Virus record (IMG/VR): IMGVR_UViG_3300027851_000043
Location: 1 to 48,126 of that record
Length of the DNA: 48,126 bases
Direction: 5' to 3' (one strand)
DNA from: a virus
The notes below the pieces were generated by a model. That model did not search any database and was not told the DNA's origin. It worked only from the letters and a program-made list of their open reading frames with translations. Within the stretch, counting starts at the first letter, position 1. Each line of letters opens with the position of its first letter. The position numbers and the translations under genes were made by a program. This document shows positions 1 to 7,247 of this stretch, in pieces.

Positions 1-1
1 G

Positions 2-436
2 CTTGGGGCGGGGTTCCTTCGAGTCGAGGGGTCCAAGGGTCACCGGGGGGCGGCCAAGCCTCGGACGGTGCCGTTGAAACCTGCTCTGCGGGTGAAGTTG
101 GAGACGTGGTGTGAGGGGAGGGTGGGCCTGATGTTCCCGTTCTGGGACGGGACTCCCGAGGGTCGGAAGAAGGCCACGTCGAACCTGTCGGCACGCTTTG
201 CGGTGCTGTTCGACTATGCAGGGGTGAGCGATTTCACCGAGCACGATTTGAGGCATGAGGCAGCATGCCGCTGGTTTGAGCTTCGAGACGGACAGGGCCG
301 GTGGGCCCTGTCCGAGATCGAGATCTGCCGCGTGATGGGCTGGGCCTCGACGAAGATGGCGCTCAGATACGCGTCGATCCGCGGCGAGGACCTTGTCGAG
401 CGGATCAGTCAGTCGCTCGCGGCCAAAAGCCCTTGA
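2..436 (+). CDS. int: Tyrosine recombinase/integrase, 3' part (5' end outside window)
   Basis: The frame is open from the first bases of the window, so this is the C-terminal part of a longer protein. It reads a typical integrase strand (VEGSKGHRGAAKPRTVPL), then the catalytic HDLRH box and a C-terminal MGWASTKMALRYASI segment carrying the probable nucleophile Tyr. The residue that is usually His in the GHxS box is Trp here, which is tolerated in the family. It would catalyse site-specific integration and excision of the phage. It is the only supported + strand gene and converges on the minus-strand operon, overlapping the end of the next gene by about 32 bp. A GTG at 68 could be mistaken for the start, but integrase-like sequence continues upstream of it. 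Confidence 0.85.
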   Translation, partial: LGAGFLRVEGSKGHRGAAKPRTVPLKPALRVKLETWCEGRVGLMFPFWDGTPEGRKKATSNLSARFAVLFDYAGVSDFTEHDLRHEAACRWFELRDGQGRWALSEIEICRVMGWASTKMALRYASIRGEDLVERISQSLAAKSP

Positions 437-785
437 GCCGGTCGACGGTGGCGGCGTCCACGTGGATCGTGTTGACGCCACGCATCTGGGCCACCTCGGC
501 CAGCGACTGCAGGTTGTCGATGTAGCCTGCTCGCCCCCAGTCGGCGATGTCCAGGACGTTGTAGTTGCTGAAAAGGCTGTCCCGCTCCAGGTAGCGCATG
601 ACCCACTCTCGGTCGATGGTGTGGCCCATCTTCCGGTGGAACCACCCGAACAGGCCTGACCGGTGCCGGCGCAGCGTACGCTCGATGACCGGTGCACGCT
701 GGTTGCGGATGTGGTCGTTGCGCCAGGTGTTGTAGTTGGCGCAGGCCGCGAGGACGTCGTTGACGGGGAAGGCGGCGTAGCTCAT
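405..785 (-). CDS. Hypothetical protein, 126 aa
   Basis: No family recognised. The protein is rich in Arg, Trp and Tyr, with a basic middle (NQRAPVIERTLRRHRSG) and no membrane segment or signal peptide. The start codon overlaps the stop of the excisionase-like gene (ATGA), so it is probably translated with it. It is the last gene of the minus-strand series and ends inside the integrase gene on the other strand. A role near integration or excision is suggested only by position. Confidence 0.7.
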   Translation of the reverse strand: MSYAAFPVNDVLAACANYNTWRNDHIRNQRAPVIERTLRRHRSGLFGWFHRKMGHTIDREWVMRYLERDSLFSNYNVLDIADWGRAGYIDNLQSLAEVAQMRGVNTIHVDAATVDRLKGFWPRATD

Positions 786-1237
786 CCGCAGACACTCCAG
801 GAGCGCGGGCCGAAAGCGGGGGCCACCTCTGTAGGTTCCATCAGGGGCACCAGCTTCGGAGGACCCTTGAACTTGATCCTGTCACCACAGGCGAACCCGG
901 TGACGGCTTTGGCAATCTGCGGTTCCGTCCGGATCTTCCGGTTCGGGTCAATCGGTGGCTGAGCGACGGCGTTGCCCAGGGGGCCGACACGGCCAGGGCC
1001 GATCAGGGTGTCGTGGAGCTGCTGGGTGGGTGTCTTCATGGGTTCAGGCGGTTCCTCCATGTTGGCCCAGGCCCGGCTGTTCAGGAACTCCTCGAAGGGC
1101 TTGATGGGGAACACCCAGCCGGCGTCGCCGAAGCGTGTGGCCGGAACCTTGCGCTGACGCGCGAGGGTCTGCACGGTGGAGATGGAGCAGCCGAGGGCCT
1201 CGGCGGCTTCTTTCTCGGAGAGGGTGAGTTTGATCAT
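782..1237 (-). CDS. Excisionase-like helix-turn-helix protein
   Basis: Residues about 5 to 50 (LSEKEAAEALGCSISTVQ, then a basic stretch and a WVFPIKPFEEFL segment) match the winged-helix fold of the HTH_17/MerR-like excisionase family. The remaining 100 residues are Pro-rich with a basic end and are not recognised. Xis-type proteins bend DNA and steer the integrase towards excision, and the integrase gene lies next door. The start is the ATG overlapping the stop of the GIY-YIG gene, with the leader AGAAGGACCACCTTCC before it. It could instead be a transcriptional regulator. Confidence 0.65.
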   Translation of the reverse strand: MIKLTLSEKEAAEALGCSISTVQTLARQRKVPATRFGDAGWVFPIKPFEEFLNSRAWANMEEPPEPMKTPTQQLHDTLIGPGRVGPLGNAVAQPPIDPNRKIRTEPQIAKAVTGFACGDRIKFKGPPKLVPLMEPTEVAPAFGPRSWSVCG

Positions 1238-1740
1238 GGAAGGTGGTCCTTCTCTTTTTGTTGTTGTTTTTGTTTTCTGGCTCGGATCGCGGATAGCCTG
1301 CGGCCGATGTCACTGACACCCATCCGGTTCAGCGGGGGGTTCAGGGCTGCGATGGTCTCCCGTTCCCACCGGAGCCTTTCTGGCCCGTCTTCGATGTAGA
1401 TCGCTACGGCGCAGTCGAAATCCTTCCGCCCCAAACCATTCTCCGCCCTTGAGCGGTGCTCGGACACACGGCGAAGCACGCTTGTGCTCGTACCCACGTA
1501 GACGACATTCACACCCTTGATCAGTGCGTAACACCCCGGCAGGTTCCAGAGGGCGAAGGTCAGGCCTCCAGCGCTCCGTGCCCGCCCCTCAAGCGTAGCT
1601 AGGCAGCTTTCGGAGTTGAGCAGGGCCAACCGATCCGCCGTGAGGAGGACCTCGTTGTGTATGTGGGCTATCTCACGCAGTAGGTCCAGTCGCGTGTAAC
1701 CTCTGTAGACCCTAAGCATCTCTGCGTCTAGGTCGCTCAT
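1234..1740 (-). CDS. GIY-YIG nuclease, probable free-standing homing endonuclease
   Basis: Residues 69-137 hold a GIY-YIG domain: GCY (for GIY) at 69-71, YVG at 81-83, Arg90 in the R-x-x-x-H helix, a Glu-rich helix around 121-128 and the closing LNPPLN. The N-terminal 65 residues are unrecognised. The C-terminal tail (KQKQQQKEKDHLP) is encoded by the leader of the next gene, which is a duplicate of this gene's own leader. Such enzymes spread by cutting alleles that lack them; here the insertion seems to have kept the downstream ribosome site intact. Confidence 0.75.
   Translation of the reverse strand: MSDLDAEMLRVYRGYTRLDLLREIAHIHNEVLLTADRLALLNSESCLATLEGRARSAGGLTFALWNLPGCYALIKGVNVVYVGTSTSVLRRVSEHRSRAENGLGRKDFDCAVAIYIEDGPERLRWERETIAALNPPLNRMGVSDIGRRLSAIRARKQKQQQKEKDHLP
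1235..1264 (-). repeat. 30-bp direct repeat, copy 1 (leader and start codon of HTH gene)
   Basis: On the + strand it begins CATGGAAGGTGGTCC and ends in the T-rich stretch TTTTTGTTGT. It is identical to 1738-1767. It contains the start codon and ribosome-binding leader of the excisionase-like gene, and is also read through by the 3' end of the GIY-YIG gene. Confidence 0.9.
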
Positions 1741-1767
1741 GGAAGGTGGTCCTTCTCTTTTTGTTGT
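1738..1767 (-). repeat. 30-bp direct repeat, copy 2 (leader and start codon of GIY-YIG gene)
   Basis: Identical to 1235-1264, 503 bp away. The two copies bracket the GIY-YIG gene exactly, as expected if the gene arrived together with a duplication of the leader. Confidence 0.9.
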
Positions 1768-1769
1768 CG

Positions 1770-1791
1770 AAAAGCGGGGCCGAAGCCCCGC
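1770..1791 (-). terminator. Rho-independent terminator
   Basis: On the minus strand a perfect 7-bp stem GCGGGGC/GCCCCGC closes a stable TTCG loop and is followed by TTTT. It sits just after the HNH/AP2 gene and before the leader of the GIY-YIG gene, so it should separate the TAXI/HNH transcript from the GIY-YIG/HTH genes. Confidence 0.75.
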
Positions 1792-1795
1792 GCTG

Positions 1796-2275
1796 TCAGG
1801 TTACGGCGGGGAACGCAGCAGCCTCAGCCAACTTCCGGGCCGTAACGGCGTCGGAAATGTGCGCGTGGTACCCAAGGCTTACCTGACGGCCGCTCAGGGT
1901 GATGTGCGCCCTCCACCTGCCCGAGGCTCGGTGCCACGACACCCCGCGGAAACCGCTGGTGTTGTTGGCCGGGACCCCGCTGTTGATGGCGTTATCCGCC
2001 CGGGTCACCTCTCGAAGATTCTTCCAGCGGTTGTTGAGCGGGTTGCGGTCAGCGTGGTCGACTACACCGACGGGCGCTCTGCCGGTCATCAGGGCCACCG
2101 CAAGGTGTTGGGCGAGGTACTTCCTCCCACCCACGCCGATCAGCAGGTAACCTCCTGACACGTAGCCAGCCGGCTGACCCTTCAGCTCTGGTCGACGGGG
2201 TGGAGCAGTTTTCCACCAAAACGCACCGGTTTCTGGGCAATAGCCGAGGCAGTCCCGTAGGTGTTGGATGTCCAT
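1796..2275 (-). CDS. HNH endonuclease with AP2 DNA-binding domain
   Basis: The first ~35 residues (FWWKTAPPRRPELKGQPAGY) and the central VDHADRNPLNNRWKNLR block form the HNH core (His-Asn type). The second half, NNTSGFRGVSWHRASGRWRA followed by VSLGYHAHISDAVTARKLA, is an AP2-like beta-sheet domain. HNH-AP2 proteins are phage free-standing homing endonucleases. I place the start at the ATG at 2275, five bases after the TAXI gene; the frame stays open upstream to 2311. It is followed by the terminator at 1770-1791. Confidence 0.8.
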   Translation of the reverse strand: MDIQHLRDCLGYCPETGAFWWKTAPPRRPELKGQPAGYVSGGYLLIGVGGRKYLAQHLAVALMTGRAPVGVVDHADRNPLNNRWKNLREVTRADNAINSGVPANNTSGFRGVSWHRASGRWRAHITLSGRQVSLGYHAHISDAVTARKLAEAAAFPAVT

Positions 2276-2280
2276 GACGG

Positions 2281-3228
2281 TCAGCGCTTCGGAAGGTCCA
2301 GCCAAGTCCACTTGCCGCGGTTGGCGGCGTCCACGGCCTGCCAGGCAGGGTGCGTGCCGGTGGTTTCCTTGAGCTCGTCGACCTTGCCCAGCACGCAGCC
2401 GCGGAAGGAGGCAAGGGCGCCGACCATGCGCTCGGTCTTGTACTCGCGGGTCACCAGCAGCGCGTCGGTGGCCACGGTGGGCACGCCGGCGGCGTTCAGG
2501 TTGCTGTAGTTCAGGCGCGTGGTGCGGTACACACCCTTCAAGCGCTCCTGCACGGCCGGTGGGATGGCCAGCAGCTTGAAGTCCTTGCTCAAACCCTTCA
2601 CCAAAGGCAGCGGCTGACCCCCGACAACGACAGCGGCAGCCACCTCACCGGTGCTCAAGGCCTTGATCACGGCGTCGTTGCTGGGGTACTCGACCACGGT
2701 GAACGGGATCTCGGACTGCAGGCGGATGACCTTGGCCGTGACCGCGCTGCCGCCGGTGGCCGCCACACGCTGGTTGGCCAGGCCGGTGATGTCGTTGATC
2801 ACCACCTCGCTGCCGCCGACGCCCATGACGCCGCCCGTCTTCAGGCCGGAGCGGACCGGGGCGATGATGTGCACCTGCTCATTGTGCAGGGCAAGCAGGG
2901 TCTTCACGTTGCCCAGCTCCTCGGTGCGGGCGCGCAGCCACAACACATCGGACTGGACGAAGCCGGCGTTGACCTCATTGCCCACCAGCTTGTCCACGTT
3001 GTCCATGGAGCCGTTGGAGTTGACCTCCAGCAGCGGCAGGGCGTTGCCGCAGTGCTGGACCATCTCCTTGAACATGGCCGAGTAGGTCAGCTTGGCGCTG
3101 CCGGTGGCCACCTTCAGGGTTTGGGCGTGTGCGGGGGCGCACGACATGGCGACGAAGGCCATGGCGGCGATGAAGGCGGCGGTGAAGAAGCGCTCGATGT
3201 GCGCGCGGAATTGTGTGAGCTTTTGCAT
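2281..3228 (-). CDS. TAXI-family TRAP transporter solute receptor, secreted
   Basis: A 315-residue protein with a classical signal peptide: basic N-terminus, hydrophobic FFTAAFIAAMAFVAMSC and a predicted cut after AHA at residue 35. The mature part starts TLKVATGSAKLTYSAMF, the usual opening of TAXI periplasmic receptors, and the rest is a two-lobe binding-protein pattern. TAXI proteins deliver small organic acids to TRAP membrane permeases, but no DctQ/DctM-like permease gene lies nearby, so it would have to use a host permease or act alone. The start is the ATG at 3228 after the AACAACA leader; 36 in-frame codons upstream are not signal-like. A TAXI receptor is an uncommon phage cargo. Confidence 0.85.
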   Translation of the reverse strand: MQKLTQFRAHIERFFTAAFIAAMAFVAMSCAPAHAQTLKVATGSAKLTYSAMFKEMVQHCGNALPLLEVNSNGSMDNVDKLVGNEVNAGFVQSDVLWLRARTEELGNVKTLLALHNEQVHIIAPVRSGLKTGGVMGVGGSEVVINDITGLANQRVAATGGSAVTAKVIRLQSEIPFTVVEYPSNDAVIKALSTGEVAAAVVVGGQPLPLVKGLSKDFKLLAIPPAVQERLKGVYRTTRLNYSNLNAAGVPTVATDALLVTREYKTERMVGALASFRGCVLGKVDELKETTGTHPAWQAVDAANRGKWTWLDLPKR

Positions 3229-3256
3229 TGTTGTTCTCGTCACGGTTGGGGATGGG

Positions 3257-3562
3257 TTACTGGGCGCGCTGACGCTCACGGCACTCGAGCAGAGCCTGCG
3301 CTTCGTTGAGGTGGGCCAGGGCGTGGAGGGTCTCATCGTCCGGCGCCTTGGCGTGCAGCACGGTCAGGCGGTGGCGGAGCACAGCGAGCAGTTGCTCGTT
3401 GAGCAGCAGGTCGTTGCCCTCGCCGATCGGACCACCCTGGAAGTTCAGGTAGTGGACGCCGAACCCGGTTGAGACCTGGTACTCGCGGCCGTGCAGCGGG
3501 TTTTCGGGGTGATGCAGGGCGTTGACGTAGTGGATGCCCTTGTCGTGGGTGTAGATGCGCAT
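3257..3562 (-). CDS. Acb2/Tad1-like domain protein, putative cyclic-nucleotide sponge
   Basis: The central LNFQGGPIGEGNDLLLNE followed by LLAVLRHRL and a Leu/Ala-rich C-terminal helix matches the family pattern (I-x-FQ-x-GP-I-x-E-x-G-x-N ... E-x-LL-x-I-x-x-x-RL) of phage proteins annotated as Acb2/Tad1 hairpin domain. Members bind signalling nucleotides made by CBASS or Thoeris and so block abortive infection. The N-terminal 27 residues (MRIYTHDKGIHYV...) are an extension I do not recognise. The gene is cytoplasmic, between the TAXI gene and a small membrane protein, and its start overlaps the previous stop (TAATG). Assignment is by remembered pattern only. Confidence 0.62.
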   Translation of the reverse strand: MRIYTHDKGIHYVNALHHPENPLHGREYQVSTGFGVHYLNFQGGPIGEGNDLLLNEQLLAVLRHRLTVLHAKAPDDETLHALAHLNEAQALLECRERQRAQ

Positions 3563-3714
3563 TACTCGATCCTCAGAGACTTCATGGTGGAATCGTCCGG
3601 GCCGGCGGGAGCCTGCTCAGACACGGCGGAGGGGCGGGTCTCGCCCCCGGTCAGCACCACTGCTGCGCCCAGGGCGACCAGCAGCAGCACGGTTGCGACG
3701 ATGCGGTAGATCAT
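3562..3714 (-). CDS. Small membrane protein, 50 aa
   Basis: Begins MIYRIVATVLLLVALGAAVV, a single N-terminal membrane anchor or signal, followed by a 28-residue polar tail rich in Ser, Pro and Asp. The start overlaps the stop of the preceding gene (ATGA) and the stop overlaps the next start (TAATG), which supports real translation. Function unknown. Confidence 0.7.
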   Translation of the reverse strand: MIYRIVATVLLLVALGAAVVLTGGETRPSAVSEQAPAGPDDSTMKSLRIE

Positions 3715-4436
3715 GCGTACTCCTTGACGCGGACGGCCGGCACTTCGATCACGTCGGCGGGCTTGTGCTCGATGGCGATGTTCTCGCTGAGCAAGGTGGT
3801 TTCCAGGTCGGCGAATACCGTGTTGAGCGCGGTGTCGACCGACTCGACAGCCTCCTCGCTCATGATCCGGTCAAGCTCCTTGCTGGCGGCGCTGCCGGCG
3901 AGCTTCTGGGCCTTGAGGGCCGCCTGTGCAGCCTTCCAGCGGCGGGCGACCTTCTCGGTGACCTTGTCGTACTCGTCGGCCGCCTCCACAGCGCGCTGGT
4001 AGGCCCGCTTGCGGGCTTCGAGGACCTGATCGAGCTTCTCGAAGGTCTCGTACAGCTCGCGGTAGCCGACGTCGTCGTTGGCCTGCTTGAGCGCGATCGC
4101 ATGGTTCTCGACGTTGCGCACCTCGGCGGAGAAGGCCTTGATGGCCTGCAGGGAGGCCTCCAGCTCGCCGCGGCGCTTCTGCGAGATCAACTGCCGGGTC
4201 TCGATGGGGTTGGTGCGGGCCAACCCCTTGAAGCCCTGCAGTGCCACGGTGGCCATCCAGCGCGAGGCCAGCGGCGCACCGTGCACCAGCACCAGGCCAA
4301 CGACGCCGGCGATGACGAGGCCGACAAGGCCCTGCACCGCCAGGAAGATGACCGGGGCCAGCAGCGCCGCGGTGCCCAGACCCAGGAACCACTTGAGACC
4401 AGCCGCCAGGCGGGCCTGTTTCAGATCGGGAAGCAT
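3711..4436 (-). CDS. Membrane-anchored coiled-coil protein, 241 aa
   Basis: Residues about 12 to 55 contain two hydrophobic segments (WFLGLGTAALLAPVIFLA and LVGLVIAGVVGLVLV), and the remaining 180 residues are long charged helices with coiled-coil spacing (ELEASLQAIKAFSAEVRNVE, KLDQVLEARKRAYQRAVEAA). The layout faintly recalls PspA/IM30-like or toxic-anion resistance helpers, but no motif is decisive. It overlaps its neighbours on both sides and is probably co-translated with the 50-residue and 65-residue membrane proteins. Confidence 0.75.
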   Translation of the reverse strand: MLPDLKQARLAAGLKWFLGLGTAALLAPVIFLAVQGLVGLVIAGVVGLVLVHGAPLASRWMATVALQGFKGLARTNPIETRQLISQKRRGELEASLQAIKAFSAEVRNVENHAIALKQANDDVGYRELYETFEKLDQVLEARKRAYQRAVEAADEYDKVTEKVARRWKAAQAALKAQKLAGSAASKELDRIMSEEAVESVDTALNTVFADLETTLLSENIAIEHKPADVIEVPAVRVKEYA

Positions 4437-4618
4437 GTGGAGTAGTCCTTGAAGAATTTGTCGATGTTGTCCAGCAACAGGAGCGCCAGAATGAGCGAGA
4501 CAGCCGCGGCGAAGTAGACGAAGCCCTCAGGCTTTTTCTCTCTGTGGATCTCGATGGCAGCCCCGAGGCCGACGAAGAAGCTGATGAGCAGGCCCAGGAC
4601 GAAGATCGTGGGCATCAC
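4421..4618 (-). CDS. Small double-spanning membrane protein, 65 aa
   Basis: Two membrane segments (IFVLGLLISFFVGLGAAI and FVYFAAAVSLILALLLL) flank a short charged loop (EIHREKKPEG), with a short polar tail. The gene overlaps the next one by 16 nt and the previous one by 4 nt. Topology resembles a small holin, but no lysis gene lies nearby, so I make no such call. Confidence 0.72.
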   Translation of the reverse strand: MMPTIFVLGLLISFFVGLGAAIEIHREKKPEGFVYFAAAVSLILALLLLDNIDKFFKDYSTCFPI

Positions 4619-4917
4619 GACCCCGCTTTCGCGGCGCGCAGACCCTTGATCACGCGCTGCAGGCGCTCGATCTCGGCGTTGTTGGCGCTGAGGTCCCGCT
4701 CGACCTCGGCAAGGTCAAGGTCCGCTTGGGCCTGCTCCAGCTTGGACATGTAGGGTTGCCCGGAGAAGTAGTTGCGCTTGGATCGGGCCTGCGCCACGTG
4801 GATGTCGTTGCGCTGGGCGCGCAACGCTGCGTTCCAGTCCGTCAGGCGGTGGATCTCCTCCAGGTGCCCGGTGATCTCGTCGGTGTCCGGTTGGTCCGGA
4901 TTCTCGTTATTGCTCAA
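4615..4917 (-). CDS. Coiled-coil hypothetical protein, 100 aa (TTG start)
   Basis: Polar, acidic N-terminus followed by two helices (KLEQAQADLDLAEVERDLSA, AEIERLQRVIKGLRAAKAG) with heptad-like spacing. The start is TTG at 4917, preceded by AAGGAG at normal spacing; no ATG fits. It is the first gene after the SbcC gene and heads the membrane-protein set. Function unknown. Confidence 0.7.
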   Translation of the reverse strand: MSNNENPDQPDTDEITGHLEEIHRLTDWNAALRAQRNDIHVAQARSKRNYFSGQPYMSKLEQAQADLDLAEVERDLSANNAEIERLQRVIKGLRAAKAGS

Positions 4918-4934
4918 AGAAAGCTCCTTTGTGG

Positions 4935-7055
4935 TTACAGGGAAATGATGTGGTCGGCCACCGCCGAGCTCACGTCCTCGTGCGTCACCAGCAGGATCTG
5001 CTGGAAGCCGCTCGATGCGATGAAGCCCAGCAGGTTGCTGGTGCGAGCGTCATCCATGGCCGCGGCGGGCTCGTCCAGGATGAGGAAGGGTGCCGATGGC
5101 AGGAAGGTGCGGACCAGCGCCACACGGATGGCCAGGCCCAGCGCGTCCAGCGTGGACCCCGACAACGACGAGATCGGGTGACCGTCGACCTCGAACCCGT
5201 CGGCGCCCTTGGTCACCTTGGAGCGCTCGCCACGGATGTCGCTGAAGTAGCCGCTGACGGCCGACAGCACGATGTTCCAGAGCTTGTCGGCGATCATCGG
5301 GCGCACCTGTCGCACCCGCTTGAGCAGCGCGTTGTTGAACTCGACCTCGGTCAAGGAGGCACGCAACTTGAGCAGGCGGCTCTCGGCGTCGCTGGCCGCG
5401 GCCACGGCGCGCTCGTAGCTCGCCTTGGCGGCCTCCAGCCCCTGCTTGAGGGCCTGCAGGTGGGTCTGCGCCGCCGTACGGGCGTCTGCAGCGTCGTTGA
5501 CGGCCTGGCGGGCGGCCTGCAGCGCTTCGAGGGCGGCGGAAGCGTCAACCACCGATGCCACAGCCAGATCCTCCATCAGGGCGTCGAGATCGGCCTGGGC
5601 GTCCTTCAGCGCCTTCGAGGCGGCAGCGTGTGCCGCGCTGGCCGCGGCGGCATCGCGCTGCTGCTTGCGCATCGTGGCCACCTTGGAGCGCAGGGCGCTG
5701 ACATCCTGCAGAGCCTCGCCAACGGCGGGGCCGATCCAGCGCAGCTGCGGCGGCTGGGTGCAGCCCACCTGCTCCAGCAGATCCGGGAAGCGGGCAAGCC
5801 AGTCGTTGGGGGTTTTCGAGGCCTGCTGGATTTCCAGCATGTGGTTCAGTTGCTCCGTGTTGGATCCCACGACCGAGCATGTCAGGTGGGCCTCGGCCGC
5901 CATCTTCTCCTCGATCTGGGCACGGATACTCGCGTTCTTGGCTTCGACCTCGGGCACCCCGCTGAAGTCCTTGCCACAGAAGGAGCACAGGCCCTGCAGG
6001 AGCTGTTGTTCCAGCACGCGGATGTCGCCCGCCAACTTCGAGGCCTCGGTCTCGGCGTTGCGGATGATCTTGCGGGTCTCGGTGATCGAATTGGCCAGGC
6101 TGTCAGCAGTGCCGTCGACGAAGTCGTCAGATTTGACGAAGAGAAATTCAACCTGGCGGTACACGGTCTCGCGCCCCTCGGCCTTCTCAGCGTCAGCGGC
6201 CTGGGCTTCGACAGCGGCGATCTCCTCGTCGGTCGGTGCGCCCGCAACGGTGCCCACGGCCTTCAGCTCGTCGGCGGCTTTGTCGCGGCGACGCTCGGCG
6301 CGAGAGACGCGGTCGACGAGGTCCTGCCGGGCCTGGGCCTTCAGGCGCGCGGCGGAGTAGGTCTCGTTGGCGGCGTCGGCGTCGGTCTGGGCCTGCAGGT
6401 GGGCCACCTTGGCGTCCTGCCAGGCGGCGTCCGCTGCGGCGATGTCGGCGGACAGGGCCTTCTCGTTGACGGGGACGATGGCAGCCTTGGCCCGCTCCAA
6501 GTCTTCCTCGGCCGACTTGATCCCGGCCTCGATGTTGGCGGTGCTGCCAAGGGACAGCTCCTCCTGCATCAGCTCCAGCAGCTCGTCGATCTGCGAGAAC
6601 TCGGCAAGTCGCTCGATCAGCGCCGTGGTCTCCTTGGCGCCGGCCGACAGCGCGCCGCGGATCTCGTTCTGGTTGGACAGGGTCAGGCGCGCGGCGGCGC
6701 CGGCGTCCATCTTCAGCAGGCGGGCGATGAAGGCGGTGACCTCGTTCTGGCCGGTGACCGTGCCGCCGTCGTAGTTCACCTCGGCGCCGGACTTGCCCCG
6801 GCGCACGTTGTAGACCACCCCATCAACGGCAAGGTCCAGTTCGACCTTCAGGGTGTTGGTGGCCTCGCCCCAGGTCACGCAGTCCTCGAGGCTGTTGCGG
6901 ATGGCCTTGACGCCGAAGCAGGCGTAGGAGATGGCCTCCAGCAGCGTGGACTTGCCCTGCTCGTTGAGGGCGCGGATCACGGAGAGGCCAGCACCGAAGC
7001 TCACATCGAGCGAGCGGTGGCGGCGGAAATTGGTCAGCTTGATTCGTTGCAGCAT
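4935..7055 (-). CDS. SbcC/Rad50-like ATPase (phage gp46-type recombination protein)
   Basis: A 706-residue SMC-like ATPase. The Walker A is NEQGKST at 31-37 in a LTNFRRHRSLDVSF context. Two long Ala/Glu-rich coiled-coil arms meet at a zinc hook, CSFC at 357-360. The ABC signature SSLSGS starts at 629, Walker B FLILDEP at about 657 and a switch His in VTHED. With the SbcD-like nuclease at 8500-9600 it would process DNA ends and hairpins during recombination-dependent replication, as T4 gp46/gp47 do. It is much shorter than bacterial SbcC (about 1000 residues), as usual in phages. One exact copy of the 11-mer lies inside the signature motif codons. Confidence 0.92.
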   Translation of the reverse strand: MLQRIKLTNFRRHRSLDVSFGAGLSVIRALNEQGKSTLLEAISYACFGVKAIRNSLEDCVTWGEATNTLKVELDLAVDGVVYNVRRGKSGAEVNYDGGTVTGQNEVTAFIARLLKMDAGAAARLTLSNQNEIRGALSAGAKETTALIERLAEFSQIDELLELMQEELSLGSTANIEAGIKSAEEDLERAKAAIVPVNEKALSADIAAADAAWQDAKVAHLQAQTDADAANETYSAARLKAQARQDLVDRVSRAERRRDKAADELKAVGTVAGAPTDEEIAAVEAQAADAEKAEGRETVYRQVEFLFVKSDDFVDGTADSLANSITETRKIIRNAETEASKLAGDIRVLEQQLLQGLCSFCGKDFSGVPEVEAKNASIRAQIEEKMAAEAHLTCSVVGSNTEQLNHMLEIQQASKTPNDWLARFPDLLEQVGCTQPPQLRWIGPAVGEALQDVSALRSKVATMRKQQRDAAAASAAHAAASKALKDAQADLDALMEDLAVASVVDASAALEALQAARQAVNDAADARTAAQTHLQALKQGLEAAKASYERAVAAASDAESRLLKLRASLTEVEFNNALLKRVRQVRPMIADKLWNIVLSAVSGYFSDIRGERSKVTKGADGFEVDGHPISSLSGSTLDALGLAIRVALVRTFLPSAPFLILDEPAAAMDDARTSNLLGFIASSGFQQILLVTHEDVSSAVADHIISL

Positions 7056-7058
7056 GTC

Positions 7059-7247
7059 TTACCTTTTCTCGACCGAGCAGAGCACCCGGACGTTTTCGTT
7101 CTGGATGAAGCCCCGCTCCTCGCACTGCTTCACGATTTGCGGGTAGTGGCGGAGGTCCATGACAAGGGAGCTAACCCCAAGCCCGGCAAGGACGAACAGG
7201 GCCAGTACAAGGAGCCCCCCCAAGGATGTCGTCGCCGTCCATGTCAG
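7059..7247 (-). CDS. Small membrane protein, start uncertain
   Basis: From the ATG at 7160 only 33 residues follow (MDLRHYPQIVKQCEERGF...). The same frame is open upstream and encodes a clear membrane segment, LGGLLVLALFVLAGLGVSSLV, so the real protein is probably about 62 residues. The best-placed start is then a CTG at 7247 that overlaps the previous stop (CTGA) and has GAGGGA before it; a TTG at about 7223 is the alternative but lacks a ribosome site. Two Cys lie in the short C-terminal domain. Function unknown. Confidence 0.5.
   Translation of the reverse strand: MTWTATTSLGGLLVLALFVLAGLGVSSLVMDLRHYPQIVKQCEERGFIQNENVRVLCSVEKR

Noticed and set aside
1-67. attP core next to the integrase
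   Set aside because: No host sequence or direct repeat is available in the window to define it.
1796-2311. Longer start for the HNH/AP2 gene
   Set aside because: The upstream codons overlap the TAXI gene end and add no domain sequence; the ATG at 2275 fits spacing better.
4421-4618. Holin
   Set aside because: Two membrane spans fit, but no endolysin or spanin gene lies nearby and it is in the early region.
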